Notes under the pieces: generated by a model
The model's input: the letters and a program-made list of their open reading frames with translations, nothing else
Database searches by the model: none
What the model was told of the DNA's origin: nothing
From: Corynespora cassiicola
Lineage: Eukaryota; Ascomycota; Dothideomycetes; Pleosporales; Corynesporascaceae
Length of the DNA stretch: 64,000 nt
Assembly (NCBI GenBank): GCA_022059125.1
Contig: JAEUWY010000016.1
Location: 1,364,001 to 1,428,000 of the forward strand
Direction: 5' to 3'
Shown: positions 1 to 11,596 of the stretch, in pieces
How the letters are laid out: every line of letters begins with the position of its first letter
Numbering within the stretch: the stretch's first letter is position 1
Program-made: the position numbers and the translations under genes

Positions 1-3000
1 TGTGGCTCGACGAGCCGACTACTGGACTTGACTCTACAAGTGCCTACCAGGTAATCAAGACGTTGCAGAACCTGGCACGGAAGGGCCGGACCATTATAGT
101 TACGAGTAGGTCCACCTCTCCTACCCGGTTTCAGGCACGGCTGCCCTCAATCTCCGAGGGATCGCTAGTTATACGTGCAGTTTCTTGCCATAGTCCATGT
201 GTGCCCATCTCGTTATGCGCCCAAGGGACTGCCACGTTATGTCGAGCCCCACTGTACTCGGGTATCAGTGCACGAACACCGGGGTTGTAGACTGACGCCT
301 ACTGTCATCATGCATATACGGATTTCTTTACAGAACTGAAGCTAACGATCTGCAGTCCACCAGCCTCGTTCTGAGATATGGGACCTATTCGACAACATCG
401 TTCTCCTGACCAAGGGTTCTCCAGCCTATGCCGGAAGCGCAAGGGACTGCCTCCCCTATTTCGCCGAGCTCGGCCACGAGGTCCCACCATTCACCAACCC
501 GGCTGAATACCTAATAGACATTGTTTCAGTGGATAATCGAAGTGAGGAGGCCGAACAAGCTGCCCAGGCCCGTGTGGACATTATCAAACGAGCGTGGAGA
601 GACCATCTAGACAAAGCATCGAATGAAAAGATCACACCAGAGTCACACCATGCAAAGAAATCGTCATCCAAGTCTCTCAGGACCAGGAACACCTCTCTCA
701 TCCAGCAAATCCGGGTACTTACTGTCCGCACATGGATTGTTACCGTCAGGGACCCGATGGGCATGGTCGGCAGTCTTGTCGAGGCCGTTGGCATGGCAGT
801 CATCACCGGATGGATCTTCCTAAACCTGGATGGCTCTCTTTCCGGCATTCGATCTCGGCAAGGTGCTCTCTACACTGCATCTGCTCTCCAGGGATATCTG
901 GTCCTGCTTTATGAGGTGTATCGACTCACCACCGACATTCAGCTCTTTGATGAGGAGCGCCGGCAGGGCGTAGTAAGCATTCCGGCATTCTTGATCTCGA
1001 GAAGGCTGGCTCGTTTCTTCATTGAAGATGTCCCTGTCCCATTGATTTTCTCCCTCATCTTCTACTTCATGACCGGATTCCGTACTGATGGCCAGGAGTT
1101 TCTTACCTTCTTCAGTATCATGCTCCTCGAGCAGTACATTGCTGTATGTTTTGCAACTGTATGCGTGGCAGTCTCGAGACATTTCGCCGGAGCCAGTCTT
1201 GTTGCCAATCTTGCATACACACTTCAGTCGATGGCGTGCGGATACTTCATCCAGTCGAATACGATACCAATCTATGTTCGCTGGACCAAGTGGACCGCTT
1301 ACGTTTTCTATGCATTTGGAGCTCTCTGTGCCAACGAATTTACGGGCAGGTTTTATGATTGCCCTCATGAAGGTGGATCGTCAAATCCACTGTGCAAAGA
1401 GTATACTGGCCAGTTCATCCTCGACTCTCTTGGCTTTCCTCGGAATTGGATATGGCGTCCAATTCTTGCACTGCTCGGCTTTGTCTGTGCCTTCTACCTC
1501 GGTGCCGGAGTACTACTCAAGTTCTGGACCGCTGAGATTGGAATGGCTCGCGCCCGACCTTCAAACACGGATGCATCTGCTGGAAAGGAGAAAATGACGG
1601 TCAGGTCGCCTGATGAAATGCGCACCATCACCATCCGCCTTGAAGGATACGGGATGGACATCGAGAAGCGTTCCCTCAAGCGACGAACCGAGAAAGTCAT
1701 CTTGAAACCTCTGACTGCCGAATTCCAGCCTGGCACATTGAATGTGATCATGGGCCCTTCGGGAAGCGGTAAAACGTCTCTGCTCAATAGCATGGCAGGG
1801 CGGTTGCGAGATGACGTTTCTACAAGGTACAAAAAGTACGGCAGCATGACCTTCAACGGGCTTGCCCCTTCCGAAGATGTTGTTCATGCGATTTGCTCTT
1901 TTGTCACGCAGGATGATGACGCTCTCCTAGCATCATTGACTGTCCGCGAAACGTTGCGTTATGCTGCTGGTCTCAGGCTTCCCAAATGGATGACCAAAGA
2001 ACAGAAAGAGCGAAAAGCTGAGGAGATACTCATGAAGATGGGCCTCAAAGACTGTGCGGATAACTTGATCGGCAATGACCTGATCAAGGGCATCAGTGGC
2101 GGAGAGAAGCGTCGCGTGACGATCGCCGTCCAAATCCTCACGGAGCCGCGCATACTCTTGCTCGACGAGCCTTTATCTGGCCTCGACGCCTTCACGGCAT
2201 TATCAATCATGGATGTCCTACGCGGTCTGGCGAATGAAGGCAGAACCCTTATCGTCACTATCCACCAGCCCCGCTCCGATCTGTTTGCCCATTTCGGCAA
2301 CATGCTCTTACTGGCTCGGGGAGGACACCCGGTTTATGCGGGTCCGGCCCAAGACATGCTTCCACACTTCGCGGCCCAGGGCCACGATTGTCCTCAGCAT
2401 GTCAATCCTGCCGATTTTGCTCTCGACCTCGTCACCGTTGATCTCCAGCACGCAGCACGGGAGGAGGCCAGTCGGGCCAAAGTTCGAAGGTTGATCGAAT
2501 CATGGACTCCAGACATGTTCCCCGCGGCGCGAACAGGCTCCATAGCCACCCCTGCCGAACTTGGTAGCCTTGCTCGGGAGCCGGCCACTTTCGCATCCGC
2601 ATTTCCCATCTTGGTGCGTAGGGCTACCAAAAACTTCTTTCGGCAGCCTGATCTCCTGGTCGCGAGAATTATGCAAGTTGTGGGTCTAGGGATTGTACTT
2701 GCGCTGTTTTTTGCTCCATTAAGGAATAACTACTTTGCAATCCAGAACCGATTGGGTTTCATCATCGAGATAGCGCCGCTCTATTTTGTTGGAAGTAAGT
2801 TGACTTGGCACCGTTCGATCGATCGGAAAATTGACATGGTCTAGTGCTCCAAAATGTTGCGGTCTATCCATTGGAGAGGTATGCTAGGATCAACACTCTA
2901 AAGCTGCTCTATAGATAAAAATTGACAAAAAGCTTAGGGATGTATTCGAACGAGACTATGCCGACCGAGTCTACAGTGTAGAGGCTTTCTTCCTCACCTA

Positions 3001-3659
3001 CACCTCGATAGAGGTGCCCTTTGAGGTGATCAGCTCGATCATTTTTGCCATCCTCGCATGTCTCGCATGTGGACTCGAACGCAATGCTGAGACATTCTTC
3101 ATCATTACGTTCAACGCGTTCTGCATCGTGAGCTGCGGTGAGAGCCTAGGCATCGCCTTCAACACGCTATTCACGCACACTGGGTTCTCGGTGAATTGCA
3201 TGTCTGTATTCTTGTCGGTCGCACAGATAATGGGTATGTGAATTTTCGTGCTAGGATACCGCAATTCAGAAGACTGACTGAGGTACAGGTGGTGTGATGT
3301 CGCTCAACATTCCTTCCTTCCTGCAGGCTTTCAACCACCTCTCTCCAATCAAGTATGCCATTGGAAATATGGCACCTTACACTCTCCGTCACCAGTTTTT
3401 CACCTGCGAAGACTGGCAGAAGATCAATGGCGAGTGCCCCATTACATCTGGTCAGCAAGTTCTGAGTCTATACAAACTGGACAAGGACCCGGAAGTGCAG
3501 CTGATGGCATTGGGAATATGTGCCATTGTGTACAGGGCAGTCGCCTATGTGATACTCAAGATGGTCAAGGAGAGGTGGATCGGTAAGTTGTGGAAGAAGG
3601 TCGGCGGGTCCAAGAGTGCGACACCGCAGCTGCCGACATCAACAGGCGCAAGTGCATGA
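1..3659 (+). CDS. ABCG-family (PDR/White-type) full-size ABC transporter, 5'-truncated by the window edge
   Basis: ATP-driven membrane exporter of the ABCG subfamily; substrate unknown. Exons <1..105, 356..2794, 2845..2878, 2938..3233, 3289..3659, giving the last ~1,080 aa in one frame. The fragment opens inside the first nucleotide-binding domain at Walker B (WLDEPTTGLDS). Splicing at 105/356 restores the H-loop TIHQPRSE. TMD1 follows (positions ~700-1540, several hydrophobic helices). NBD2 has Walker A GPSGSGKTS (~1757), signature ISGGEKRR (~2092), Walker B LLLDEPLSGLD (~2157) and H-loop TIHQPRSD. TMD2 spans exons 2-5. The order NBD-TMD-NBD-TMD is that of full-size ABCG proteins. Both visible Walker B and H-loops look intact, so two active ATP sites are plausible. 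Introns have clear donors (gtaggt, gtaagt, gtatgc, gtatgt); the first is 250 nt, long for this window. The start codon lies outside. Confidence 0.93.
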
Positions 3660-3897
3660 GCTCTCAGGGAACGAACATGTGTTTGTGCCATGATTTCTGA
3701 AATCATCTGCGCTGAAGAAAATGCATACTATTATACAATCGTAATCAAGATACCCATATGCAATTTCGCATCCACCGATGTTACCAGCACCTCGACCTGC
3801 TTAATATGCCCACCCTGTCCCTGCCCTTCTGCAGACTTGAGGGTCATAGCCCTCCATGACATCTTTGCATAGCTAATCTTGGAAACTGAGGCAAGCT

Positions 3898-4884
3898 TCA
3901 GACTCGGTGGAGGTAGACATGCAAACTCCTTCCTCCAGGTCTATTCCTTTGGTTGTCCCAACCAGCATCCTTCATCGTCAGGACCCTAGAAATCGCATCA
4001 TTAAACACAAACGTCTGCCCCTTCTCCCACATTCCATTCCCCAACTCAATGCACTCGGACACCGCAAACCCCTCAGCATCCTGGTTATTATTACATACGG
4101 TAATGAACCTGTTGATGCCCGTCGACGACGCAATGTGCAGGGACTCGGTAAGTATGGGTTGCATCTGGACGAGCCACGGGGCAAACTCGGTCTTGAGGAG
4201 GTGGACAATGGTGTGTTCTGCGGCCTCGACGTGCGTCACGCCCGGGGGACATCCACCAGGCACAGAGGTAATGTCAGCCTGCTCGGGCTGCGCAGGGGCG
4301 ACGGCTTCGGCGCGAGCTCCCGGCGCAGGTGGATTCAATCCCCAACCCATGCCCATGCCCATACCAAACGGCGGTATACCACCCAGGCCGAGCCCAATGC
4401 CCCCGAGCCCAGCCGCGCCTCTGCCGTTCCATAGAGGAAGGCCAGGAGCAAATGGCGCGATGCCTCCGGCCAAGAGACCAGGAGGTGGTGGAGGAAACGG
4501 ACCACCAGCCCCTGGACCAACAAAGGGAAGGCCTGGGAGACCGAAGCCCGGTCGAGGAGGCTCGAGGAGCCCGGCGCTGAACACGGGCGGCCCGAACCCG
4601 CCAAAGGGCATGCCCAGGCCGCCCAAACCCAAACCCAAACCCATGCCCATGCCGAATGGTGCGCCCACGCCAACAACGGGAGGGCCGCCGACTACTACGC
4701 CAGGGGTGGGCACGGCTGCTACCGCTGGGGCTCCGCCAACGACGACCTGTGGTGCGCCGCCAGCGACGACATCGATGGGGGGCGGTGGCTGCTCGTGGAT
4801 GATGTTAGGGTTCTGGCCGACGTCGGCGACATGGGGGCCGAGAGGTGGCGGGTGTCCATTCATTGTTCCACGACGCAGTCCCAA
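3898..4884 (-). CDS. Gly/Pro-rich protein with a conserved-looking C-terminal domain, function unknown
   Basis: Single-exon reading frame of 328 aa, convergent with the ABC transporter. Residues ~1-200 are low complexity, rich in Pro, Gly and hydrophobics, with GMGMGLGLGLGGLGM-like runs and PPPP stretches. From about residue 205 the composition becomes normal: a GCPPGVTHVEAAEHT segment leads into a ~120-aa domain with FITVCNNNQDAEGF, a Cys-containing CIELGNGMWEKGQ strand and a closing GGRSLHVYLHRV. This split (disordered N-terminus, folded C-terminus) and the loss of open codons outside the frame favour a real gene. Two starts are possible: Met1 at 4884 or Met8 at 4863. No signal peptide is obvious. 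I do not recognise the C-terminal domain and assign no function. Confidence 0.65.
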   Translation of the reverse strand: MGLRRGTMNGHPPPLGPHVADVGQNPNIIHEQPPPPIDVVAGGAPQVVVGGAPAVAAVPTPGVVVGGPPVVGVGAPFGMGMGLGLGLGGLGMPFGGFGPPVFSAGLLEPPRPGFGLPGLPFVGPGAGGPFPPPPPGLLAGGIAPFAPGLPLWNGRGAAGLGGIGLGLGGIPPFGMGMGMGWGLNPPAPGARAEAVAPAQPEQADITSVPGGCPPGVTHVEAAEHTIVHLLKTEFAPWLVQMQPILTESLHIASSTGINRFITVCNNNQDAEGFAVSECIELGNGMWEKGQTFVFNDAISRVLTMKDAGWDNQRNRPGGRSLHVYLHRV

Positions 4885-6143
4885 GGTGCGTAGAATCCAA
4901 ATTTGAAGGTGAACCCGTTAACTTGCAGGCAGGAGGTACCTGGTGCACAAACTTCAGGTAAAAAGATAGAAGCTCTGTCAATTGGTGGAGAAGCGTGGAA
5001 CTTTGAGAAAAAAGAATAGCCGTGGCATTTTTAACATAGACTGGTCATGCTTACGAGGGACTCAGACGACGAGGTGTGAAGTACCGTTAGTGAAGATAGA
5101 GTAGAATTGAACTTGCGAACGCCTCAATATCATAGCTATAAATTGTTGGCGGCCATATTAGCAAGGAACTCGGTGAAGGGAGGGCTCCTGGGTGAAGGGA
5201 AGGCATGCATTGACGTGGGGGGTCGGCTCGAGGGAGCAAACAATAGGGTGGTTTTGTCACCAACTGGTAGCTTCAAGCCCTCGTACGACAAAACTTTCGT
5301 ATGGGCATCCTGCCGCAAGACTCTTGAAACTTTAAATACAGACGCATGATGCGAGAGGGCCAGGGAGAAGGTTGATTATCGGCTCTCGTCGATATCGGGC
5401 TGCGTAGCTGCGTAAACGGATTCTTATTTGGTCTGGCCCAGGGTTTGTGGAAGCTGTTTGCGAAGCATGACCGGCAACTACCGATAAAGACTTTAGGTTG
5501 ATATAATGAGGGAGCAGAAATCTTCTCTGTGTAGCTGAAGGTACTAGAAAACAAGAAAGCCTTCTAGACCTCGAAAGCCAGAAATGATAAGGTGGTAGGT
5601 TGAGGAAAAGCAACACAAATCAACCCACCCTCGCGGCCCTTGCACGAACTCACCCCAGATCTCATCCCCCAGATCTCGGCCCACATATCTCGTCCCGCAG
5701 CCACATTTGCAGACTTCTGTGAGATCTATGCAAGTAGCTTCCGACTAGATCCGGTCGGGTCTGTGCGGTCTATGTGATCGCTACCCTGCGCCGGCATCAA
5801 GACGGAACAGCATTTGTTTGTTGGCAATTTCGGAATTCTGGGGGATGCCGACAGCAGAGCCGGCCGATAAATTGGCAAAAACGCGATGTTATAAGGCAGA
5901 CTTGGTCAGTGATGTGGAACTGGGACGGGTAAACATAAGGCGGGTTAGATTGTGTATGTGAAATTATTGATATTAAAAATATACTAGTTCTATACATTAT
6001 GGGGAATACCGGGCTAAAAAAAAAAGCTATGAACAGGTCAAGATGAAGGAAATTTACAAGAAGATACGCGAGGTGAATATGGTTCATGGGTGAGCATTAC
6101 CCGATGCACGTTGATATCGACTGTTGACTCGAAAGGTTTACGG
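4885..6143. other. Intergenic, no gene supported
   Basis: About 1.26 kb between the 5' end of the Gly-rich gene and the 3' end of the AA9 gene (both on the minus strand). Short open frames on both strands lack splice support or recognisable protein. A short direct repeat of a cccagatctc core occurs near 5655-5675. It probably holds the Gly-rich gene's promoter and the AA9 3' UTR. Confidence 0.5.
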
Positions 6144-7084
6144 CTAGCAAGTCACAGCTTGCGGCCCGGGGACGGTGTAAGAGGTGAAGCCATCGTCTAA
6201 TTTAAAGTTAGATCTGAACGGCAGGGTCCGGATAAGCGAGAACAGGGCAAGACTTACAGATGTTTGCAGTATATCCGGGGTCAGATCTTCGAAATGATTA
6301 GTAAATTGCTCAGAGTTGTTGGGCGGCTATTCTTACGGGGAAATGTGGCCAGGAATCTTTGAGGTAGGCTGAGGGTTGACAGAACCACCACCGGTGACCT
6401 TGAGTTGAGCGCACGAGATAAAAAACTCAGGTCTCCCTGGAACATGAAGTCCAGTCTGTTCGATGCGAAGGAGGTAGTCACCGGGAGCAAGGCATGCGGG
6501 AATAGTGGCCGAGTATGTTTCTTTGTAAGCGTTAGTGATATGAAAACAATTCGTCTTGTTCCCAGTGTTCATTCACGTACGACTCATATCCCACTGGGCC
6601 TTACCACCGGAGAAGGTGGGGCCGATTTCTTTGATCTTGAACCTGTGACAGAGTCAACGCAGAGTCCTTGACATTCTGGCGTAGAATATATACCAATCTG
6701 TTGATCCGTCGGCAGCCGCAGCGCTCTCAACCTTAGTCATATAAAAGGCAACTGGGCCTAAGTGGTAAACCGCAACATCTGCCGAGAACCCAACGCTAGA
6801 GCCGGCAGCTACAGCAACTGTAGTGGTATTGCCACCATTGTTTGAGGCACCCACGTTGCAACGAAGGTCGGTTGAATCCAAAGCTTGGACTGGCGAGTTG
6901 TAGTTGGTATTCTTTCGCACATTTTGGTACTTGGCACCTTGTTGGCCATTGGCGATTAGGTATTGGAACATATCTGCCCCTAATCAGCATGCCAACGCAG
7001 AAAAATGAGTAAAAACGTACAGTGACATTGAGCAATCTCAAAGAGAGATGCGAAGACAAGAGCAAGGACCGCAAAGGACTTCAT
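6144..7084 (-). CDS. AA9 family lytic polysaccharide monooxygenase (formerly GH61), secreted
   Basis: Copper enzyme that oxidatively cleaves cellulose or related glucans outside the cell. Six exons on the minus strand: 7084..7021, 6973..6694, 6642..6581, 6520..6337, 6286..6258, 6196..6144; 223 aa. All five introns are GT-AG, 47-61 nt. A 20-residue signal peptide (MKSFAVLALVFASLFEIAQC) precedes His21, which becomes the N-terminal His of the copper brace. The second brace His is His92 in VYHLGPVAFYM. Family landmarks follow: ADGSTDWFKIKEIGP, AQWDMSQTYSATIP, APGDYLLRIEQ, ISCAQLKVTGGG, a DPGYTANIY motif and a C-terminal Cys. No CBM1 is attached. The usual axial-site motif QFYISCAQ reads EFFISCAQ, so the axial Tyr is Phe169 and its partner Gln is Glu167; the loop before it is also short. 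It may be a divergent or weakly active member. Divergent from the amine oxidase gene. Confidence 0.93.
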
Positions 7085-8755
7085 GTTGTTGCTGCCGATG
7101 ATGAAAAGGTGCGAAGTGAAAGAAGTGATAGCGAAGAGACAGGGGAATAGAAGTGGACGAGAACGGATGTAGATATAGATGTGACGGAGAAAAGGTTAGA
7201 GAGCTGGATGGTTTGTTGTTGGTGATGATGGAGATGCTGCTGATGCCGCTGTTTCAAGTATCTTTTAAATGCCTTCAGATATGTGGGTTCTGCGAAGCCT
7301 AGACACAAATGATACCATCTTGCAGGCGACATTCTACTCCGAGAAAAGCCAATGGACTATCTTCATTGGAAGACGCCTAAAGACCCAAGAGAAAAACGTC
7401 AGTGAACCAAATATTCTCTTCTCTGCAGGCTGGCCCCATGCCTAGAGTCATGGGGCAGAGTGCATATGCCCGCTGTCGACGCGGTTGCATAGTGAAAGAA
7501 AAAAGTTTATTATGATGCCCGATGTACGGTAGCTGTATGAGGTAGTGCTATACAGCATACAAAGCAATATAGAGGAATTATAAGTAGTCCATAGGCGGAT
7601 GTCAGGTGAAATATTGGACAGAGCACGGAGTTTTTACAACCAACCAGAAGGCCAAGGCACGACAGAAACCATGGCGACGGGCACTATTTTGGTGCGAACG
7701 AAGGTTAGAGTTCGCGGGCAGCGGACCACTGCAAGAAGCCGGCCGAGGAGCATATAGGCAGACGCAGCCATAAAGGTTGAATAGAAAAACCAATGTGATA
7801 CGAGAGCGTATCAAGTGCTGCACGGAAGAATCAGCGGACGGGCCACTAAAAGTTTGTAAAGGCTCCTCCATTGGTAGGCCCAAGGCTACATCACTCGAGA
7901 GAGTGTAATCGATAGATCGTAGTTGTGGGTCGCCCGCGATTGGGTGGGCCTGATCACCCCTGTGCATCGCTGACGACAGATGAACGGATCGTTAAAGTCA
8001 AAGGACATAATCATGGGTACTCCTTAGGCTGCGAGCAAGGCCTGCGTGTTTGTAAGTTTGCAGCTGTAAGCAGGGGAATGAAAACGGAGCGACGTCATCG
8101 CCGGGTCTGAGCGATGGCCAGCGACTCGACAAACCATATTATGTTCCGGCACGACTCAAGTGACGTAACCGCGCCAGCACCTCCAGAGGCTCTCGTCATT
8201 GCCTGCTGGAGGGTGCGGCGACGGCTGCAGATGTCTGACACGCGTATTGGGTGGTGGCGCTGAGGATGAGGTAGGGGAGCAGGTAGACAGGTAGACGGGC
8301 GACATGTGGTGGTTGATACCTAGGTAGGTGGCTTGGTAGGGCTGAGGGCTGCAAACCAAGCAAATGGTGCAAACGACGCAAACGAATCAAATCCGCCAAA
8401 CATGGCAAACATGACAGCGCACATGGCGCGGAGCGGGGTAGCCCGGACCGGCTAGCGTCGCTTCTGGGCATTTGGAAGCCGTCGAGCGCTGGGCCTGAGG
8501 GCATTCACATCCGTCGTCGACCGCGCTAGATCGATTTTGTCAGGTCGATGCGAAGGCTCAACGGTGCTCTTCTCCGTATCTCGGAAGGACCACATCTCTT
8601 ATCGTCGTCGAAGGGAGGGCAGCGCTGCTGTAGTCTGCCTTAGGTAACATACTGAATTACTTATTGCTGGCCTGGCCCGACTATAAGACACGCGTCTTCC
8701 TCAGCCGCATTTCCTTCTTTTTGGCACCTGCTTTTGCGTGTTTCGAAGATTCCAA
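7085..8755. other. Shared divergent promoter region of the AA9 LPMO and the copper amine oxidase
   Basis: 1.67 kb separates the two start codons, which face away from each other. No open frame here looks like protein. It contains a perfect 10-bp palindrome tacctaggta at 8317-8326 and a TATA-like ctataag at 8681-8687. Regulatory sites for either gene should lie here; I could not assign a specific factor. Confidence 0.55.
8681..8687 (+). promoter_or_regulatory. TATA-like element upstream of the copper amine oxidase gene
   Basis: ctataag lies about 70 nt upstream of the ATG at 8756 and is followed by a pyrimidine-rich stretch (ttcctcagccgcatttcc), the usual arrangement of a fungal core promoter. 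Assignment is by position and sequence only. Confidence 0.4.
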
Positions 8756-11000
8756 ATGTCTACACAATCAGTCGCCACCTCAACCGACCAACGGACGTCC
8801 AAGAGCGTGCCCTCGCATCCTCTTGCGCCCCTCTCGGCATCAGAGATCACTTCTGCCGCCGCCATCATCAGGGCTTCATGGCCGGCTCACACCGATCTCC
8901 ACTTTAAAGTTGTGACCCTTGAGGAGCCACCCAAAGCCGAGGTTTTGCGGTACCTGGATGCCGAACACACCGGTCGGCCGCTGCCATCCATCTCCAGGAA
9001 GGCCTTCCTGAATTACTATATCCGCAACACCGTGAGTGCCATCTTCGTGGCCCCGCCCGACGCTTACTAATTCCTCGGAGAACAAATTCCACGAGGCCAT
9101 TGTAGATCTTACCTCTGGCCGTGTCCTGCACAATGTACTCCTGGGACCCTTTGTGCATGCAAATGGCGACGGCGAGGAAATAGTAGCCATTGAGAAGGCT
9201 GCGCTCCAGGACGAAGGCGTCAAGGCTGAAATTGCCAAGTTGAAGCTCCCGGAAGGCACCGTAGTGATCAGCGACCCTTGGATTTATGGTACGAAAACCC
9301 ATTGGTTCAAGTTCAGTGGCAACTTTTGGCTGACTAGATAGGATCCGATGGTATTGGCGACGAAGAGAGGCTGTATCAATGCTTCCTCTATCTACGGGAC
9401 CCAATGAACTCGTCAGAGGCAGATTCTAACCACTATGCGTTGCCTTTGCCCATCTCCCCGGTCATCAGCACCGAGACCATGAAGGTCATCCGCATCGATA
9501 TTCTCCCCACTGGCGCCGATAACACCATAAAGCCAGTGGAGCCTTACAAGATCCAGCCACCGAATGAATACATTCCCGAGGCCCAGAAGCTCCGGACTGA
9601 CCTCAAGCCCCTGAACGTCATCCAGCCTGAGGGAGCCAGCTTCCAAGTGACCCAAGAGGGAACTTCGAGCGTGCTTTCGTGGCAAAAGTGGAAGTTCAGG
9701 GTCGGCTTCAACCAACGAGAAGGTATGGTTTTGTACGATGTTCGGTACGACAACCGGAGCCTTTTCTACCGTTTGAGTTTGAGCGACATGAACATCCCCT
9801 ATGCTGATCCGCGCCACCCATACCACAAAAAGTCAGCATTTGACTTGGGTGACGCTGGCGCGGGCATCATGGCCAACAACCTCAAGCTTGGATGTGACTG
9901 TCTCGGTTCTATCTACTACTTGAGCGCCGTGCTTTCCGACGACAAGGGTGGCGTTGTCCCCATGGACAATGTTGTTTGTATTCACGAGCAGGATGCCGGG
10001 ATCGGCTGGAAGCATACAAACTACAGGACTGGCCGCGCTGCTGTCGTTCGATCAAGAGAGCTGGTTCTGCAGTCGATCATCACCGTGTCCAACTACGAAT
10101 ACATTTTGGCCTTCATTTTTAATCAAGCCGGAGAGCTGGATTACGAAATTCGTGCCACTGGTATTCTGAGTACCCAGCCAATCGACGAAGGTATCGAAGT
10201 GCCGTTTGGAACAGTGGTCCACCCCGGTGTTCTGGCAGTGCATCATCAGCACATCTTCTCGCTCCGCATCGATCCTTCACTAGATGGTGAGAACAACCGA
10301 CTGGCATTCGACGAAGCATTCCCTATGCCGCGATCCGAGGTCAACCCACATGGAACTGGCTACTTCGTGAAAGAAACCGTCGTGGAGAAGTCCGGAGGTT
10401 ATGATCTAAACACCGAGACAAATCGCACCTTCAAGATTCAAAACGCAAACGTGCGCAACCCCATAAACGGCAAACCTGTCGCTTACAAGATCCAAGCACC
10501 ACCTTTCCAGAAAATCTTGTCGGATAAGGATAGCTTCAACTACAAAAGGGCAGAGTTCTCCGACCACAACGTTTACGTTGTCAAGTACAAGGATGGTGAA
10601 TTGTACGCAGGAGGCAAGTACACCAATCAATCACGTGGTGGCACGGGCGTTCGCTCTTGGGCCGAGAGGGATGAAGATGTCAAGGACACCGACTTTGTAC
10701 TCTACGTTCAGGCTGGTATCAACCATGTGCCGAGAATCGAGGTATGTTTTGCCATGTATTGAAATCTCTAGTCTAGTGATCTAACGGATGAGACAGGACT
10801 TCCCAGTTATGCCATGTGAGATTCTGAAAATCCACCTCAAGCCTGTCAATTTCTTCGATAAGAATCCGGCTCTGGATGTCCCGCCTAGTGAACAAAGTTT
10901 CAACAAGAGCGTGCTGGTAAGCGAGCAGCACCATCAGCCCAGTGTAGAGGCCACCATTGGCCAGGATGGTGCTTGTTGTGCACCAAAGACCAAACTTTGA
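8756..11000 (+). CDS. Copper amine oxidase (primary-amine oxidase, TPQ-dependent)
   Basis: Oxidises primary amines to aldehydes, releasing ammonia and hydrogen peroxide. Exons 8756..9031, 9081..9288, 9342..10741, 10797..11000; 695 aa, normal for the family. The start is the first ATG with MSTQSVATS. The TPQ cofactor precursor is Tyr413 in the motif SNYEY. The catalytic base is Asp329 in AFDLGDAG. Copper ligands are His463 and His465 (HQH) and His623 in NHVPRIEDFPVMP. The N2/N3 domains occupy roughly residues 20-240. There is no signal peptide, so it is probably intracellular. It ends in TKL, only a weak match to a peroxisomal PTS1, although several fungal relatives are peroxisomal. Introns are 50-55 nt with good boundaries. 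It is transcribed divergently from the AA9 gene, another copper enzyme. Confidence 0.95.
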
Positions 11001-11596
11001 GAAGAAACATAAGCTATTCTGGTCTTTTCACATCCACATATACCCAGATGGCTGGCTTGGAGGGAAGTGAGATGTGGGACACTGGCTTGAACACTTGGCT
11101 GCCATAGATTCAGCGCAGAATAATGAAACGTGATTGCTGACATGGAATATTCTTATAAAACATGCAATGTCTAAAGCCCAAAAGGATGCTTTTGGTGTCC
11201 GCGTTAGCGTCGACCGAGTGCACATATACCTAGGTACAAGACCATTACCTTCTTGTTCACTGTACCTAGGTATTGTACAGTTGGAAGGCCTGATAAAGTA
11301 GAAACCCTTACTACTAAAAAAATCCCGTATCTTTTTGAATCCAGAGCTTACTGGTAATTCTATACATATAATTACAGCAACTCAGTGAAGGAATCGTACT
11401 TGGGAGGTGGAGATGATGGGATTGGAAGGAAGCCAAGAAATCACGTGCAGACATGGCCCAAGCTGGAGAGCTAGCCTGCTGGGCTACCTGAAAGAACTCC
11501 AGTTTACCGTCTACCGCCCACTCTCTTGCTTCGACCAAGCAGACCCTATACCAACCGTCCAGCCAAGAGCAAAGGTGCTCAGTGTGTGCACCCACC
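11001..11596. other. Intergenic between the amine oxidase and the CstF-64-like gene
   Basis: About 600 bp. Two perfect copies of the palindrome tacctaggta lie 36 bp apart at 11227-11236 and 11263-11272. No protein-like frame was seen. Confidence 0.5.

Noticed and set aside
3953..4906. 317-aa plus-strand Pro-rich frame opposite the Gly-rich gene
   Set aside because: Mirror image of the GC-rich low-complexity coding DNA; lacks the globular domain seen on the other strand.
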